Shown piece by piece: positions 23,815-34,121 of a DNA stretch of 64,000 bases. The DNA is taken from contig NC_068562.1 in NCBI RefSeq assembly GCF_022201045.2, positions 8,786,001 through 8,850,000 on the forward strand, in the 5' to 3' direction. Both the position numbers and the translations under genes were made by a program. Below the pieces are notes generated by a model that saw only the letters and a list, made by a program, of their open reading frames with translations, was not told the origin of the DNA and did no database searches. Origin of the DNA: Citrus sinensis (Eukaryota > Streptophyta > Magnoliopsida > Sapindales > Rutaceae). The stretch's first letter is position 1; each line of letters begins with the position of its first letter.

Positions 23815-26762
23815 ATGTTTCTTGGAAGAGGCCAGAATATAAGACCTATAAATGGGTCAGTTTCAATAACTGCGTGCATTAATCTTCCACCGGAGGTAAA
23901 TTCTGCCGGCTTGCTAACGCAATTTGAAGGTGGTGTTAAGGATTACAAATGGCTGGACTATACAACTCCAAGAATCATGTTTCTGATAGCTACCATGCTC
24001 ACCATTTCCCAGGCTTTTCATTCTGTGCTCAAACGCTTTGGAATTCCAATTTTCATCTCACAGATTTTTGTAAGCATTTTCTCTCTTGCTTTTTTTTTTT
24101 TTGCTGCTTAATTAGAAAATTATTATGTCATAAGATTAATCAAGATGGGAGATTTTACATGAAGATAAGAGTATTGTTTGATAGCCAAGGATGACTTGCA
24201 TGCGGCTTGCAATATTACTAAGTGTTACGAATTAAAGCAGCTGCTAGAAGCCTTTTCGTTTGGTTGGCAGGCAGTCTCCTTGGCAAAGCGGACAGCCTCT
24301 TGTCTCTCATGCTAGGCCTTGAGCATATTAATTGTCTGTACTCTTGGGAGTTTACATGTAACAAGCCTGGTTTACAGATACATTCATGCCCCCAATTACT
24401 TGCCGCCCACCGTTAAGGTCCACTAAATTACAATTTTTTTTAACATTTTCACTCTTGTTATTTTTTTTAAATTTTTAATTGTGTTAGTTACTAACCTGTG
24501 TCCTAAGCGCACATTGGATAAAGAACGAACCTGAACCATTTTTGTCATAATTTGTGTCACAGGCTGGCCTACTACTATCGCGACCAGTTTTACAGGTTAT
24601 AAAAGTGGCTGATAAAATAATTACACCAGAGCATGTACAATTGATAGGTTCAATGGGGAACGTTGGCATTGCATTCTTCATATTTCAAAGTGGGGTGAAA
24701 ATGGACATAAGCATGGTCGCCAAAGTTGGAAGAAAAGCTTGGTATATTGGCATTCTATCTGTGATAGCACCACTGGTTGCTCTGATACCAGGATCTATGG
24801 TCCCGAGCGGTGGAGGGCCGACTGGGCTCTTTATTACACCGCTGTATTACATGACAGCTTATCCGGTCATCTTTTGCCTTCTTACTCATTTGAAGATCCT
24901 GAATTCAGAGCTTGGTAGACTAGCACAATCATCAGCGATCGTGGCCGATTTTTTGAGCTATGCTACTATCCTCTTTCTCACATTGTCACAAGTAGCATAC
25001 TCTTCTCCGCCGAAGGCAATTCAACTATGTGTATATATTCTTACCTTCATTGTTATCGTTATGGTTGTTGTGAGACCAGCAATGTTATTGATAGCGAGAA
25101 TGACACCAGAAGGAAAGGAAGTAAGCCGAACAGGCTTGTACGTCGTCGTGCTGATTTTGTTTTTGTTTCTGAGCTTCGCTCGTTTGTTTTATAGTGAATT
25201 TACTGTGTTGGGGCTTTATATTCTTGGTTTAGCAGTCCCTCATGGACCACCATTGGGATCTGCGCTAGTGAACAAATTTGATACCATGATTTCTGGCTTC
25301 TTCCTGCCAATATTTGTCACAACATCTGCTATGAGGCTACATGATTTGAGTCTCCATACTTTCACTTCGTTGATATGGCATAATATAGCACTAGCAGGTT
25401 TGGCAGCATTGTTCAAATTTGGGGCGTGTGCGTTGTTGCTGCTGTATTGGAAAATGCATAGAAATGATGCAATGGCTCTTGCTCTCATAATGAATATTAA
25501 GGGCATTGTCGAGATGGCATTCTACACCTTTGCAAGTGATGGAAGAGTACTAAACTCAACCTTCTTCTACCATATGTGACATTACACTTTGTTTTTCTTA
25601 TCCGTTTTTTTCATAATAATTAAATTCGTGACACTTGTCCATCTTTCTGATGCAGTATGTGTCTCCAAATATGTTCCGGTTCATGCTCGGTGTTGTGATT
25701 GTGACGGGAAGCGTTGTGCCAATTTTAGTGAGAAAATTGTATGATCCTTCGAGGAAATATGCAGGCTATCAGATAAAAAAGCTAGTGGATTGCAAACCTG
25801 AATCAGAGTTGCAAATAGTTTCTTGTATTCACGTGCCAAGTAATATAATCTCTGCCATCAATCTTTTGAGCATTTCTAGTCCTACAAACGAAAGCCCTAT
25901 GGTTGTTAATGTTCTTCATCTCATCAAACTCAATGGCCAAGCAACCTCAATCTTTGTCTCCCATCAGAGTAAAAACAAAAATATCTATACTTATTGCTAC
26001 TCAGAGAATGTCATTCTTTCATTCAAGAAATTTGGGGGACTCCACTGGGGAGCTGCATCCATAAACGCCTTCACAGCTATTTCTCCACCGGATTTAATGC
26101 ACGACGATATATGCACACTCGCCCTAGACAAGCTAGCATCTCTTGTTATACTCCCATTTCATCGGACATGGTACATTGATGGCTCCCTTGAATCCGAAGA
26201 CCAAACTGTAAGGAACCTAAACCTGTGCGTCCTAGAAAAAGCACCTTGTTCAGTAGGGATCCTCATTGACCATGGCAATCTAAAGCGCCCTGTTACGCAT
26301 ACGGACTCGTCATCAGCAGATTCATTATCCAATGTTGCAATGTTATTCATAGGGGGCAATGACGATAGGGAGGCCTTAACTTTCGCGAAAAGGATGGTAC
26401 GAGACAACAAGGTTAGGCTGACAGTAGTGCATTTTATTGCAGAAAGTGATGATGGGGATGTGGATTGGGAAACAATACTTGATTCTGAGGTTTTGAGGGG
26501 TGTTAAGAATAGTGAGTACATAAGGTATGTGAAGCACGTTGTCAAAGATGGAGCTGAAACGGTGAAAATTGTTCATTCAATTGTGAGTGAATTTGAACTC
26601 ATCATTGTGGGAAGGAGATACAACTTCGAAAGTCCACAAACGTCTTGTCTCAAACAATGGAGTGAGTTTCCTGAGCTGGGAATTCTGGGAGACCTGCTTG
26701 CTTCGAAAGATCTAGGTGGGAAATGTTCTGTTTTGGTTATGCAGCAACAACGTAAGAATTAG
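23815..26762 (+). CDS. CHX-type cation/H+ antiporter, tandem copy 1 (donor of intron 2 lost)
   Basis: Exons by comparison with copy 2: 23815-24069 (85 codons), 24563-25573 (337 codons), 25656-26762 (368 codons plus stop). The first two exons encode the membrane-embedded Na+/H+ exchanger domain (about 10-12 segments; GLAVPHGPPLGSALVNKFDT). Exon 3 encodes the last membrane segment, LYDPSRKYAGYQ and the cytosolic regulatory domain with GGNDDREAL. CHX proteins exchange K+ or other monovalent cations for H+ at endomembranes or the plasma membrane. The notable defect is that intron 2 begins ATGTGA here where copy 2 has GTGTGA. Using the GT two bases further on shifts the frame to an early stop, and reading through hits TGA at once. 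The gene may make a protein of about 423 aa, or splice by a non-canonical site. Intron 1 is 493 bp, with about 360 bp absent from copy 2. Otherwise there is no internal stop in any exon. Confidence 0.85.
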
Positions 26763-27400
26763 TTTAGCTTAATTTTCAATTTGATGATGTTCTTGGTCAC
26801 AGTGATTCAGCTCATTCTTTATTTCTTTTGGTGGACAGAGCGCTAGACCATGAAAGATTTTAGTAGATTTTAGTCGTGTTGATTACATGTACAATAATTC
26901 CCCCCCCCCCCCTCCCCTCCCTTTTTTATAACTTAAGTTTGATTTTCAAACATTTACAATTGCAGTTGAATAGAAAAAATGAATTTTGTAACTTTTATCT
27001 TATTAGGAAAAGATCATAATGAGAAGTCAATATTATATATCAAAAATATCTTTATTAAATATTTATACTTATTTCCTAAACTAGGTGAGAAATGTTTTGT
27101 CTAGGTTATATATGCAGCAACAACGTAAGAATTAGTTTAGCCTAATTTTCAATTCGATGATTTTCTTGGTCACAGTAATTCAACACATTCTCTTTGTGGA
27201 ATTAGCGCTGCTGCGCTAGACCATGAAAGATTTTAGTTGTGCTGATTACATGTACAATAATTTGCCTTTTTTTTTTTTTTACCTAAGTTTGATTTTCAAT
27301 CATTTGCATTTGCATATGAATAGAAAAAGTAAATTTTTGTAACTTTCATCTTATTAGGAAAAGGTCTGAATAAGAAGTTAATATTTTATACTAAAAATAT
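26712..27400. repeat. Tandem duplication of the CHX 3' end
   Basis: The last 16 codons and the 3' flank of CHX copy 1 (26712-27079) recur immediately downstream from 27081 with a 369-bp period. Shared text includes ATGCAGCAACAACGTAAGAA, the TAGTTTAGC stop region and GCGCTAGACCATGAAAGATT. The second copy is not part of any reading frame. It continues past the MITE at 27410-27610 to about 27640. Confidence 0.9.
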
Positions 27401-27409
27401 CTTTATTAA

Positions 27410-27610
27410 GAGTGATGATACAACTACAAACTCTAGACAAACTTATCTTGTACAAACTAATGTGGCATTAATTAATTGGTGGAATGAAAATATAAAATAA
27501 TATAAATAAATCATATGGCCCAAGAGATATTTAATTCAACCAATAAATTAACGTCACGTCAGTTTGTATAAAATAAATTTGTACAATAGTTTGTGGTTAT
27601 ATAATTACTC
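27410..27610. mobile_element. MITE with 9-bp target duplication, inserted in the duplicated CHX tail
   Basis: A 201-bp element with ends GAGTGATGATACAACTAC and, in reverse complement, GAGTAATTATATAACCAC, followed in both by AAACT. Flanks are CTTTATTAA (27401-27409) and CTCTATTAA (27611-27619), a 9-bp duplication with one mismatch. The unfilled site CTTTATTAA is preserved at 27050-27058 in the neighbouring duplicate. Nine-base duplication points to the Mutator superfamily. No open reading frame. Confidence 0.85.
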
Positions 27611-27639
27611 CTCTATTAAATATACTTATTTTCTAAACT

Positions 27640-28572
27640 ATAAAGCATAACTTCTTTTGTTTTGATTTAAAAAGAAATAAATATCAAATAATTAAGTCTA
27701 AGATTTTTTTATTTATAAAAAGAAAAGTCACTTATATTCAGATTCACAAAACAAATGTCATTAAAAAATTAATATTTAAATTTTAAACCCAAAAATAAAA
27801 AATAAAAACAAATGGTACCTACTTGTTAGGATATGATCGTTTGTAGCACATCCAAGTCTTTTGGCATGACCTCTTTTCAATTATTAGATATATTTCTCTC
27901 TTTATTTTATACCCTTCAATTTGTCTATCTCAACCTCAATTCCTTTCTTTCTTCTTAGCATCTCATTCTTTAAACTCTAAATTTTGTTGACCCAAAAAAA
28001 GAAAAAGAAAAAGAAAAACGGTATTAGAAACTTGAATTCATTATTATTCTTCTCGAAAACAAAGAATTTCATTAAAAATGTGATCATATCAACTTCAATT
28101 TTCATTATTAAGTTCCGATTTAATAATTCATGATCATGTACTATTTTTTTTTTTTTTTTTGTATAGAGTAGAAATTTTAATAGATAGAGTTCATGGATCT
28201 TTGAATATTTCTTGGAGTTGTCGTTGAGTTTCAATTCTAACCAAAAAAAAAAAAAAAATTCTTAAATAACACCTTAACTAAAAGAATTTTAGCCTAGACA
28301 ACTTCAGAGTGAAGCTTTTGATTGTTATGTCTAAGGATTTAACCACCAGTTAAGATTTATCATCAAACATCAATCACTTGGGTGGTGAATCTACTTAGTC
28401 CTTTAGCTAAGAAAAACAACCTGGGTAGCTTAAAAAAATGTTTGGCTTCACCCCTCTTTATAGTTAATAACTAACAGCGAAAATTAGCAATGACAACTTA
28501 TTAAATTAATAAAAAATTACAGGCACTGGACCTTTAAAATTATTAATAATAAGGGGTAAAATTCAGTACTTA
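27640..28572. other. Intergenic
   Basis: AT-rich with several homopolymer runs (for example T-run near 28143-28160). No supported gene. Confidence 0.4.
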
Positions 28573-28845
28573 GGGTGCATTTGGGATTGAAGTGCTGTAG
28601 CTTTTAAGCTACAGCTGCTGTGAAAAAAAAGCTGTAATTATGAAACAAAAGTTAATAATATATAGTAAATATAAATTTTAAATAATAATTTTGATAAAAT
28701 TATTAAAGATATAATAAATTTTATATTATATAAGTGAAAAATCATATCAACATAACTTAAAAGCTACAGCAGCTAGTGTTTACCAAACACTTTAGTGCTG
28801 TAGCTTTTAAGCTATAGCTGCCCAACCTCAATCCCAAACGCACCC
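28573..28845. mobile_element. Harbinger-like (Tourist-type) MITE, 273 bp
   Basis: Terminal inverted repeats: left GGGTGCATTTGGGATTGAAG; right, in reverse complement, GGGTGCGTTTGGGATTGAGG. The 3-bp flanks TTA (28570-28572) and TTA (28846-28848) match the target duplication of PIF/Harbinger elements. Internal inverted blocks AGCTTTTAAGCTACAGC recur near both ends. A diverged relative is at 14659-14930. The close match of the two ends suggests a recent insertion. Confidence 0.88.
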
Positions 28846-28848
28846 TTA

Positions 28849-30316
28849 GAGCCCTAGAGGGTAAGGGTTTTCATTTCCAGCCAGACCTTATAAAATAACT
28901 AATTAATAAAAAGCAACAAATTATATATGAAAGAAATGTGAAACCTTATACAGAATAATACAATTTATGGTGAGTCTACAAAATGGGAATCATAATAAAC
29001 TGAAATTAAAATGAGTTGGAGTCGAAATGAGGAATAGGAATCAGAATAAATTGTTTACTTTAGTTGTAAGAATCGGAATTGGAATGAGCTATATTGCCAT
29101 TGACATGTTTACTTTCTCTTAAAATTAGATTGATTTAGATGATTACAAATTACTAAAAATTCTTTAATTAACTACACAATTATTATTTTATATTTCAATT
29201 ATTTTGATTATTATTATTCAAAAATTGTTATTATGAAGAATTATTATTACTAACATTAGTATATTTTACAAACAACAACAATAACAACAACATCAACAAT
29301 GGCAATAGCAAATTATTGGATCGCGGCACATCATCATCATCACAGACATCATAATCGATAATGGTTGCCACTGCTAGATTGTGATTGTTGCTACTACTCG
29401 AAAACAACCTAAACAAAGAAAATACCAATGAGTTGTTGCTTCATGGCCAACAACAACGAAAAACTTGATTTGGTGGTGATTGTTTGGCTGCTATGATTTT
29501 GCGGCGACAGTTTGGCTGCGATTTGCTTTTTCTTTTTTTCTTTTTTGATAGGAAGGCATTTTCAAAATTTTGAAATGTTAATGAAGACAAAATCGTCACT
29601 CCTGGAATGAAAGACTAATTCCTGCCCCTTTAGGAATCAGTCTTTCATTCCCTATTCCTAATTTGAGATGGGCCTATGATTTTGATTTTGATTTTGATTT
29701 TTGCTTTTTATTTTGTTAAATAAACAATGTCAATGATTTTGATTTCAGATTCTAATTCTCCAATATAGGAAGTAAATATACCATTAATTGTGAATCTTGA
29801 GTTCTCAATTGGACTGGTCCAATCTTTTTTCTAGTTGATCTATCCAATTGATTTTTTGATACTGAGTAGTGCTATTTGATATTCTTAAGCTATCTCATTA
29901 GCTCCTATTTTTAATTATTTCTATTAATTTTTATAAAGAAAAAAAGTCACCCGCACCCATAAGATTTGCTTAAATAGTCACACACACCTTACTGATTTCA
30001 TAAATGGTCACACATACCCCTTTTTTCTTTTACACTACTATACTCTTTTTTTATAACAACCCAAATAAATATAAATATAGAAAGGATTATACCCCATTTT
30101 TTATGTGTTCATTCAAAAGTAAACAAATATATTTTTTTTTTCAGTGCATCACATAGAGTTTATAAAGTGTATCGTTACTGCATGCTGTCATAGTATCGTT
30201 AGAATATTGTTCACATCAGAGGATTAAATTGTCATTTGAATGAACACATAAAAATAATGTCATATTCCGCCGACAAAAATGACCACCAACTGGTGCTGTT
30301 GTTGTTGCTGCTATCC
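28849..30316. other. Intergenic
   Basis: AT-rich, with a CAA/CAT-rich simple stretch at about 29270-29345 and an interrupted GATTTT repeat at 29680-29700. No supported gene. Confidence 0.4.
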
Positions 30317-30479
30317 CTAATACCAAAATAAACCAAAAAAAATTGAGATAAAAACACAAAACATACCTAAATCAACTAACAATGAATCTACAACAAACCC
30401 AATTAAAGATTCAAATAAGCAGCCATGGTTTTTTTTTTTTAAAAAAAAATCTACAAGTAAAAACTTACAAAAAGACACC

Positions 30480-30749
30480 CAACAAGTCAACCACAAACCA
30501 TATATAGTTATTTTTATACATGTTATAATCTTAGGCATGTTCGGTCTAAACTTGCAACCGCACTCAGCTCCGAATTCCATTTCAGACAACTATAATGCAC
30601 CTTAGCAGGGCAACACCGAGGACGAGAGTCTCAATGGTAGTGGTGGTGCTCTCAAAGTAGCTCCAATCAGAGTACATGCCACATCCATCGCAGCCGCTGC
30701 TACACTTGTTGTCGGAGCCACAACCACAATTTCCATCATAGCAAGACAT
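30480..30749 (-). pseudogene. Type-2 metallothionein pseudogene
   Basis: From 30749 the minus strand reads [20 protein letters not shown] then [18 protein letters not shown] and IETLVLGVA. This follows the plant MT2 N-terminal Cys domain and spacer, with Cys-4 changed to Tyr. After VLGVA the frame breaks, and [13 protein letters not shown] resumes in another frame, so at least one and probably two indels are present. The C-terminal Cys-rich domain has lost most of its cysteines. No intron interrupts the N-terminal domain, where plant MT2 genes commonly have one, and an A-run (T-run at about 30428-30440 on the plus strand) follows, so a processed retrocopy is possible. It cannot make a normal metal-chelating metallothionein. 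Confidence 0.82.
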
Positions 30750-30799
30750 TTTTCTTTTTTCTTTGACGATTAAAGAGGAGGAGATTTGCAAATGAATAG

Positions 30800-33699
30800 A
30801 TTGAATCCAGATTATTGGGATTGACTTTTACTTGACAAATATTTATTTTTTGTAACTTCTATTATCTAATTTTGAATCTTAATTTTTTGGCTTTTTTTTG
30901 GGCAAAATTTTATTTTACATTTGAGGAAAAAAAGTCATTTTGCTAATATTCCATTAAATATATTAACTGAGATAAGACAGAAGTGGATGAGTACAATAAA
31001 ATGCTAACTTCATGTGGTACATTGAAAAAAATAAAAAAAGAAATGTTTGTATATTTTTTAAAAAGCCTGACAAAACAAGTAGCTGGTAAATAATCACCTA
31101 TATAGTAATGAGATAAAAATAATAATAAACCTCATTTGATATAAGTTTAATTAATAAACTAACATATATGATAATTATTTTTAACATTAAGCTATTACCA
31201 GTCAATCTGACAATTTCTATTGATACTAAAATTTATTAATCTAAAAATTAACTTTAAGAATTATACTAATATAGACAATTAAAAAAAATTGTAAATAAAA
31301 TAATATAAAAATTGTAAATTACTGTGAATGTTAAGTATAATTATTTTAATATTATTAACTTGTCAAATAGATTTTGTTAATAATGTAAAAATAATTTTTT
31401 TAATATTCAAAACAATTTATAAATTTTATCTTATTTTACAATATTATATTTATTATAGAAATTTATTTAAAGCCAATTATTATGTGATTGAAGGATATAA
31501 TGATACCAATATATATATATGTGTGTGTGTGTGTGTGACTATTTATGAAACTATGAAAGTATATACGAGCATTTAAACAATCTTGCAGTCTTGCAGATGT
31601 GGGTGGCTTTTCCACTTTTCATTATTACCCAATACTTCACTTTTTTTTTCTTTTAACTATCCTTATGCAAGTTCCTTGAGTGTCATACTGTCATTTTCAA
31701 ATACAAACTTTCAATACTTATATTTTAAACTCATTTTGAGAATTGAAAATTTATATTATTCTATCTTATTTTGAAAATCTTTCAAATTATTCTCAAAATG
31801 AGATTAGCCACGAGAAAACATTTTCTTTTGACCACTTATGTGATATTTGACCATGTGTTGAAAAATTTGACACAATCCAATTACTTGACGTGAACATCAT
31901 ACGAATAAATGGTTATGGATTTTTAAATTTGACACAATTATTAAATGACTTGGGTACCGGTCGACGCGACTTTTTTCGTTTCGGGTTAGGGTTAAAGTTC
32001 TTAACTCATTTACCTGAATAATGACACGATTATATTTTTTAAAATTAATTTATAGGTTTTTGTCATTAAAACTCAAATATTAGATATGATTTTCTTTTTT
32101 TATTTTCTTTTTTTTTTTGGAAGAGTCGATATATACACGATGTTTTATTTATAAAATTTTATATAGATTTAGAATTTTAATAATATAAGCGTGTAAAATA
32201 TTAGTATACATGTATGCTTTATGATGTTGATATAAAGTATTATTTACGTATATATAACTAAAAACTTTAATAATGTAAATGTGTAATTTTTTTTTGAGGG
32301 GTGTGTGTCTATAACATTTGTTAAATATATAGATATTAAATGAGTTATTGAATAACCCGTTTATTTTTCATGTCAGGTTTGGATTTCAATATTTTGGCAC
32401 AATAATTAAATGAGTCGACTTGAGTCAATCTAAATTTAACATGACACAATACAAAAATGACCCCACGACCCGTTTTACCATCTCTATTAAAAACCATAGA
32501 TTTATATTTGAGCCGTCTAATTGTACAACTACCTCAATTTTATGTTAAAAATTTGGGTTTGAAAAGGATATAAAAGCACTTGAATATGAGCTGGTAAAAA
32601 AAAGGATGAATGAGTAATTTTAGAAATGAATTAGATTATTGACACGTGGGGTAGAAAATATAAATTTATTCAGGAATCAATTGTCACTCAGTAGCCACTA
32701 CTCATTGATGATGCGGCTAAGCCACTATTGAAGGCTCATTATGTCGTCATATTTCCCTATTTTTCCTCTCCTCCTTCAGACTTTAATTAGCATTTAATTT
32801 TTAATCAAATGAATCAGTTGTCATTCTCTCTCTCTCTTTTCCACTTCGTTAACCTGTCAACTCAGAACTGAACACCTCTTATGTAGATTACAAGCCCTGT
32901 CGTTTCCTAGTTTCAATTAGCAAAATCAAGGGAAAACAGAAGAAAAAAAAAAATGAAACGTGGGCCTATCTACGTTATAAAAATTACTTTGAGTACTCAA
33001 CATTAAATAAAATATTATAATTCTTACATGCTCTCTGATTTAAATTTAATATTAAGGACAATCTTATTCAAGTGAATAAAAATATATCACTCTTAATGCC
33101 CATTACCCCATTCATACCATAAACCCTAATTTTATTTTCTTAATCCAACATTATAAGTCTTGAAAATTTATTTGACAATAAATTTTTTTTATATGGTGAG
33201 AGATTCATCAAATCACCGCAATAAAATCGAAGTTAACTCTATTGCATTTTCTTGATAGTTAATTATTAAATGAATTTCTTTCTTTATATTTGTAAAATTT
33301 TAAAAGCCAATATGTTCATGAAGGTAGATTACTGTGAAAAAAGCTATTTAAGATTAGAATTTATTTGTACTCTCATTGGTTTGATAAAGTGGTTTTAAGT
33401 AATTTTATTTGGTTAACCATTTGAATTTGATTTTTTAGGAAGATAGGAACAACAAAATTAATTTGGGTTTCGTTAGCCCTCTACCTCTTAAAAAAAGAAA
33501 AGACAGTGAAAAAGATGAAAAAATAATCTTCATCAATTCACTCAAATAAACAAGTTCATTGAATTCTTGAAAAAAAATCTTTATTTATTCATCTACCAAG
33601 TTTAGTAATTACTTGAACTAAGTTATTGGATATTGAAATGAATTTTAAGAATGTCAAAACAAGAAAAAAAAAAATACATTAACATTCTTTTGAATCAGT
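30800..33699. other. Intergenic between the CHX duplicates
   Basis: About 2.9 kb of AT-rich DNA. It holds a (TA)(TG) microsatellite at about 31512-31537 and no supported gene. Short frames such as 31328-31576 are low-complexity translation products. Confidence 0.4.
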
Positions 33700-34121
33700 C
33701 AACAGAGTTTCATCCGGAACAACTACTTCTGTTGAATTACCAGAAAAAAAAAAAAACAATAATTGTTATAATCGATATATGTCACGCCCCTAAAATCACA
33801 TATCCTTAACAAATTAAACAAACCACAACTTCCTTAGTTACCTTCTCTCAATGTATATTAACAGCTAATTTTATATGGATGCAGGTTGTTGTGGATGCTG
33901 CCACAATGAGTCAATGAGTCAGTAATCAGCTGATTGAGGCTGGCTATATGAATATTCTTAACAAGCAAATGAAAAAAATATCAGCAGCCTTGCGCACCCA
34001 ACAATTCATTGATATTTAGCCTTTGCTGCCATTAGCAATCTTTATTCACTCATTAATTTAATATCTTCATCTGGATTATTTTCTTTCGATCTTTATATTT
34101 GTTCTAATTATTTATTTGGCA

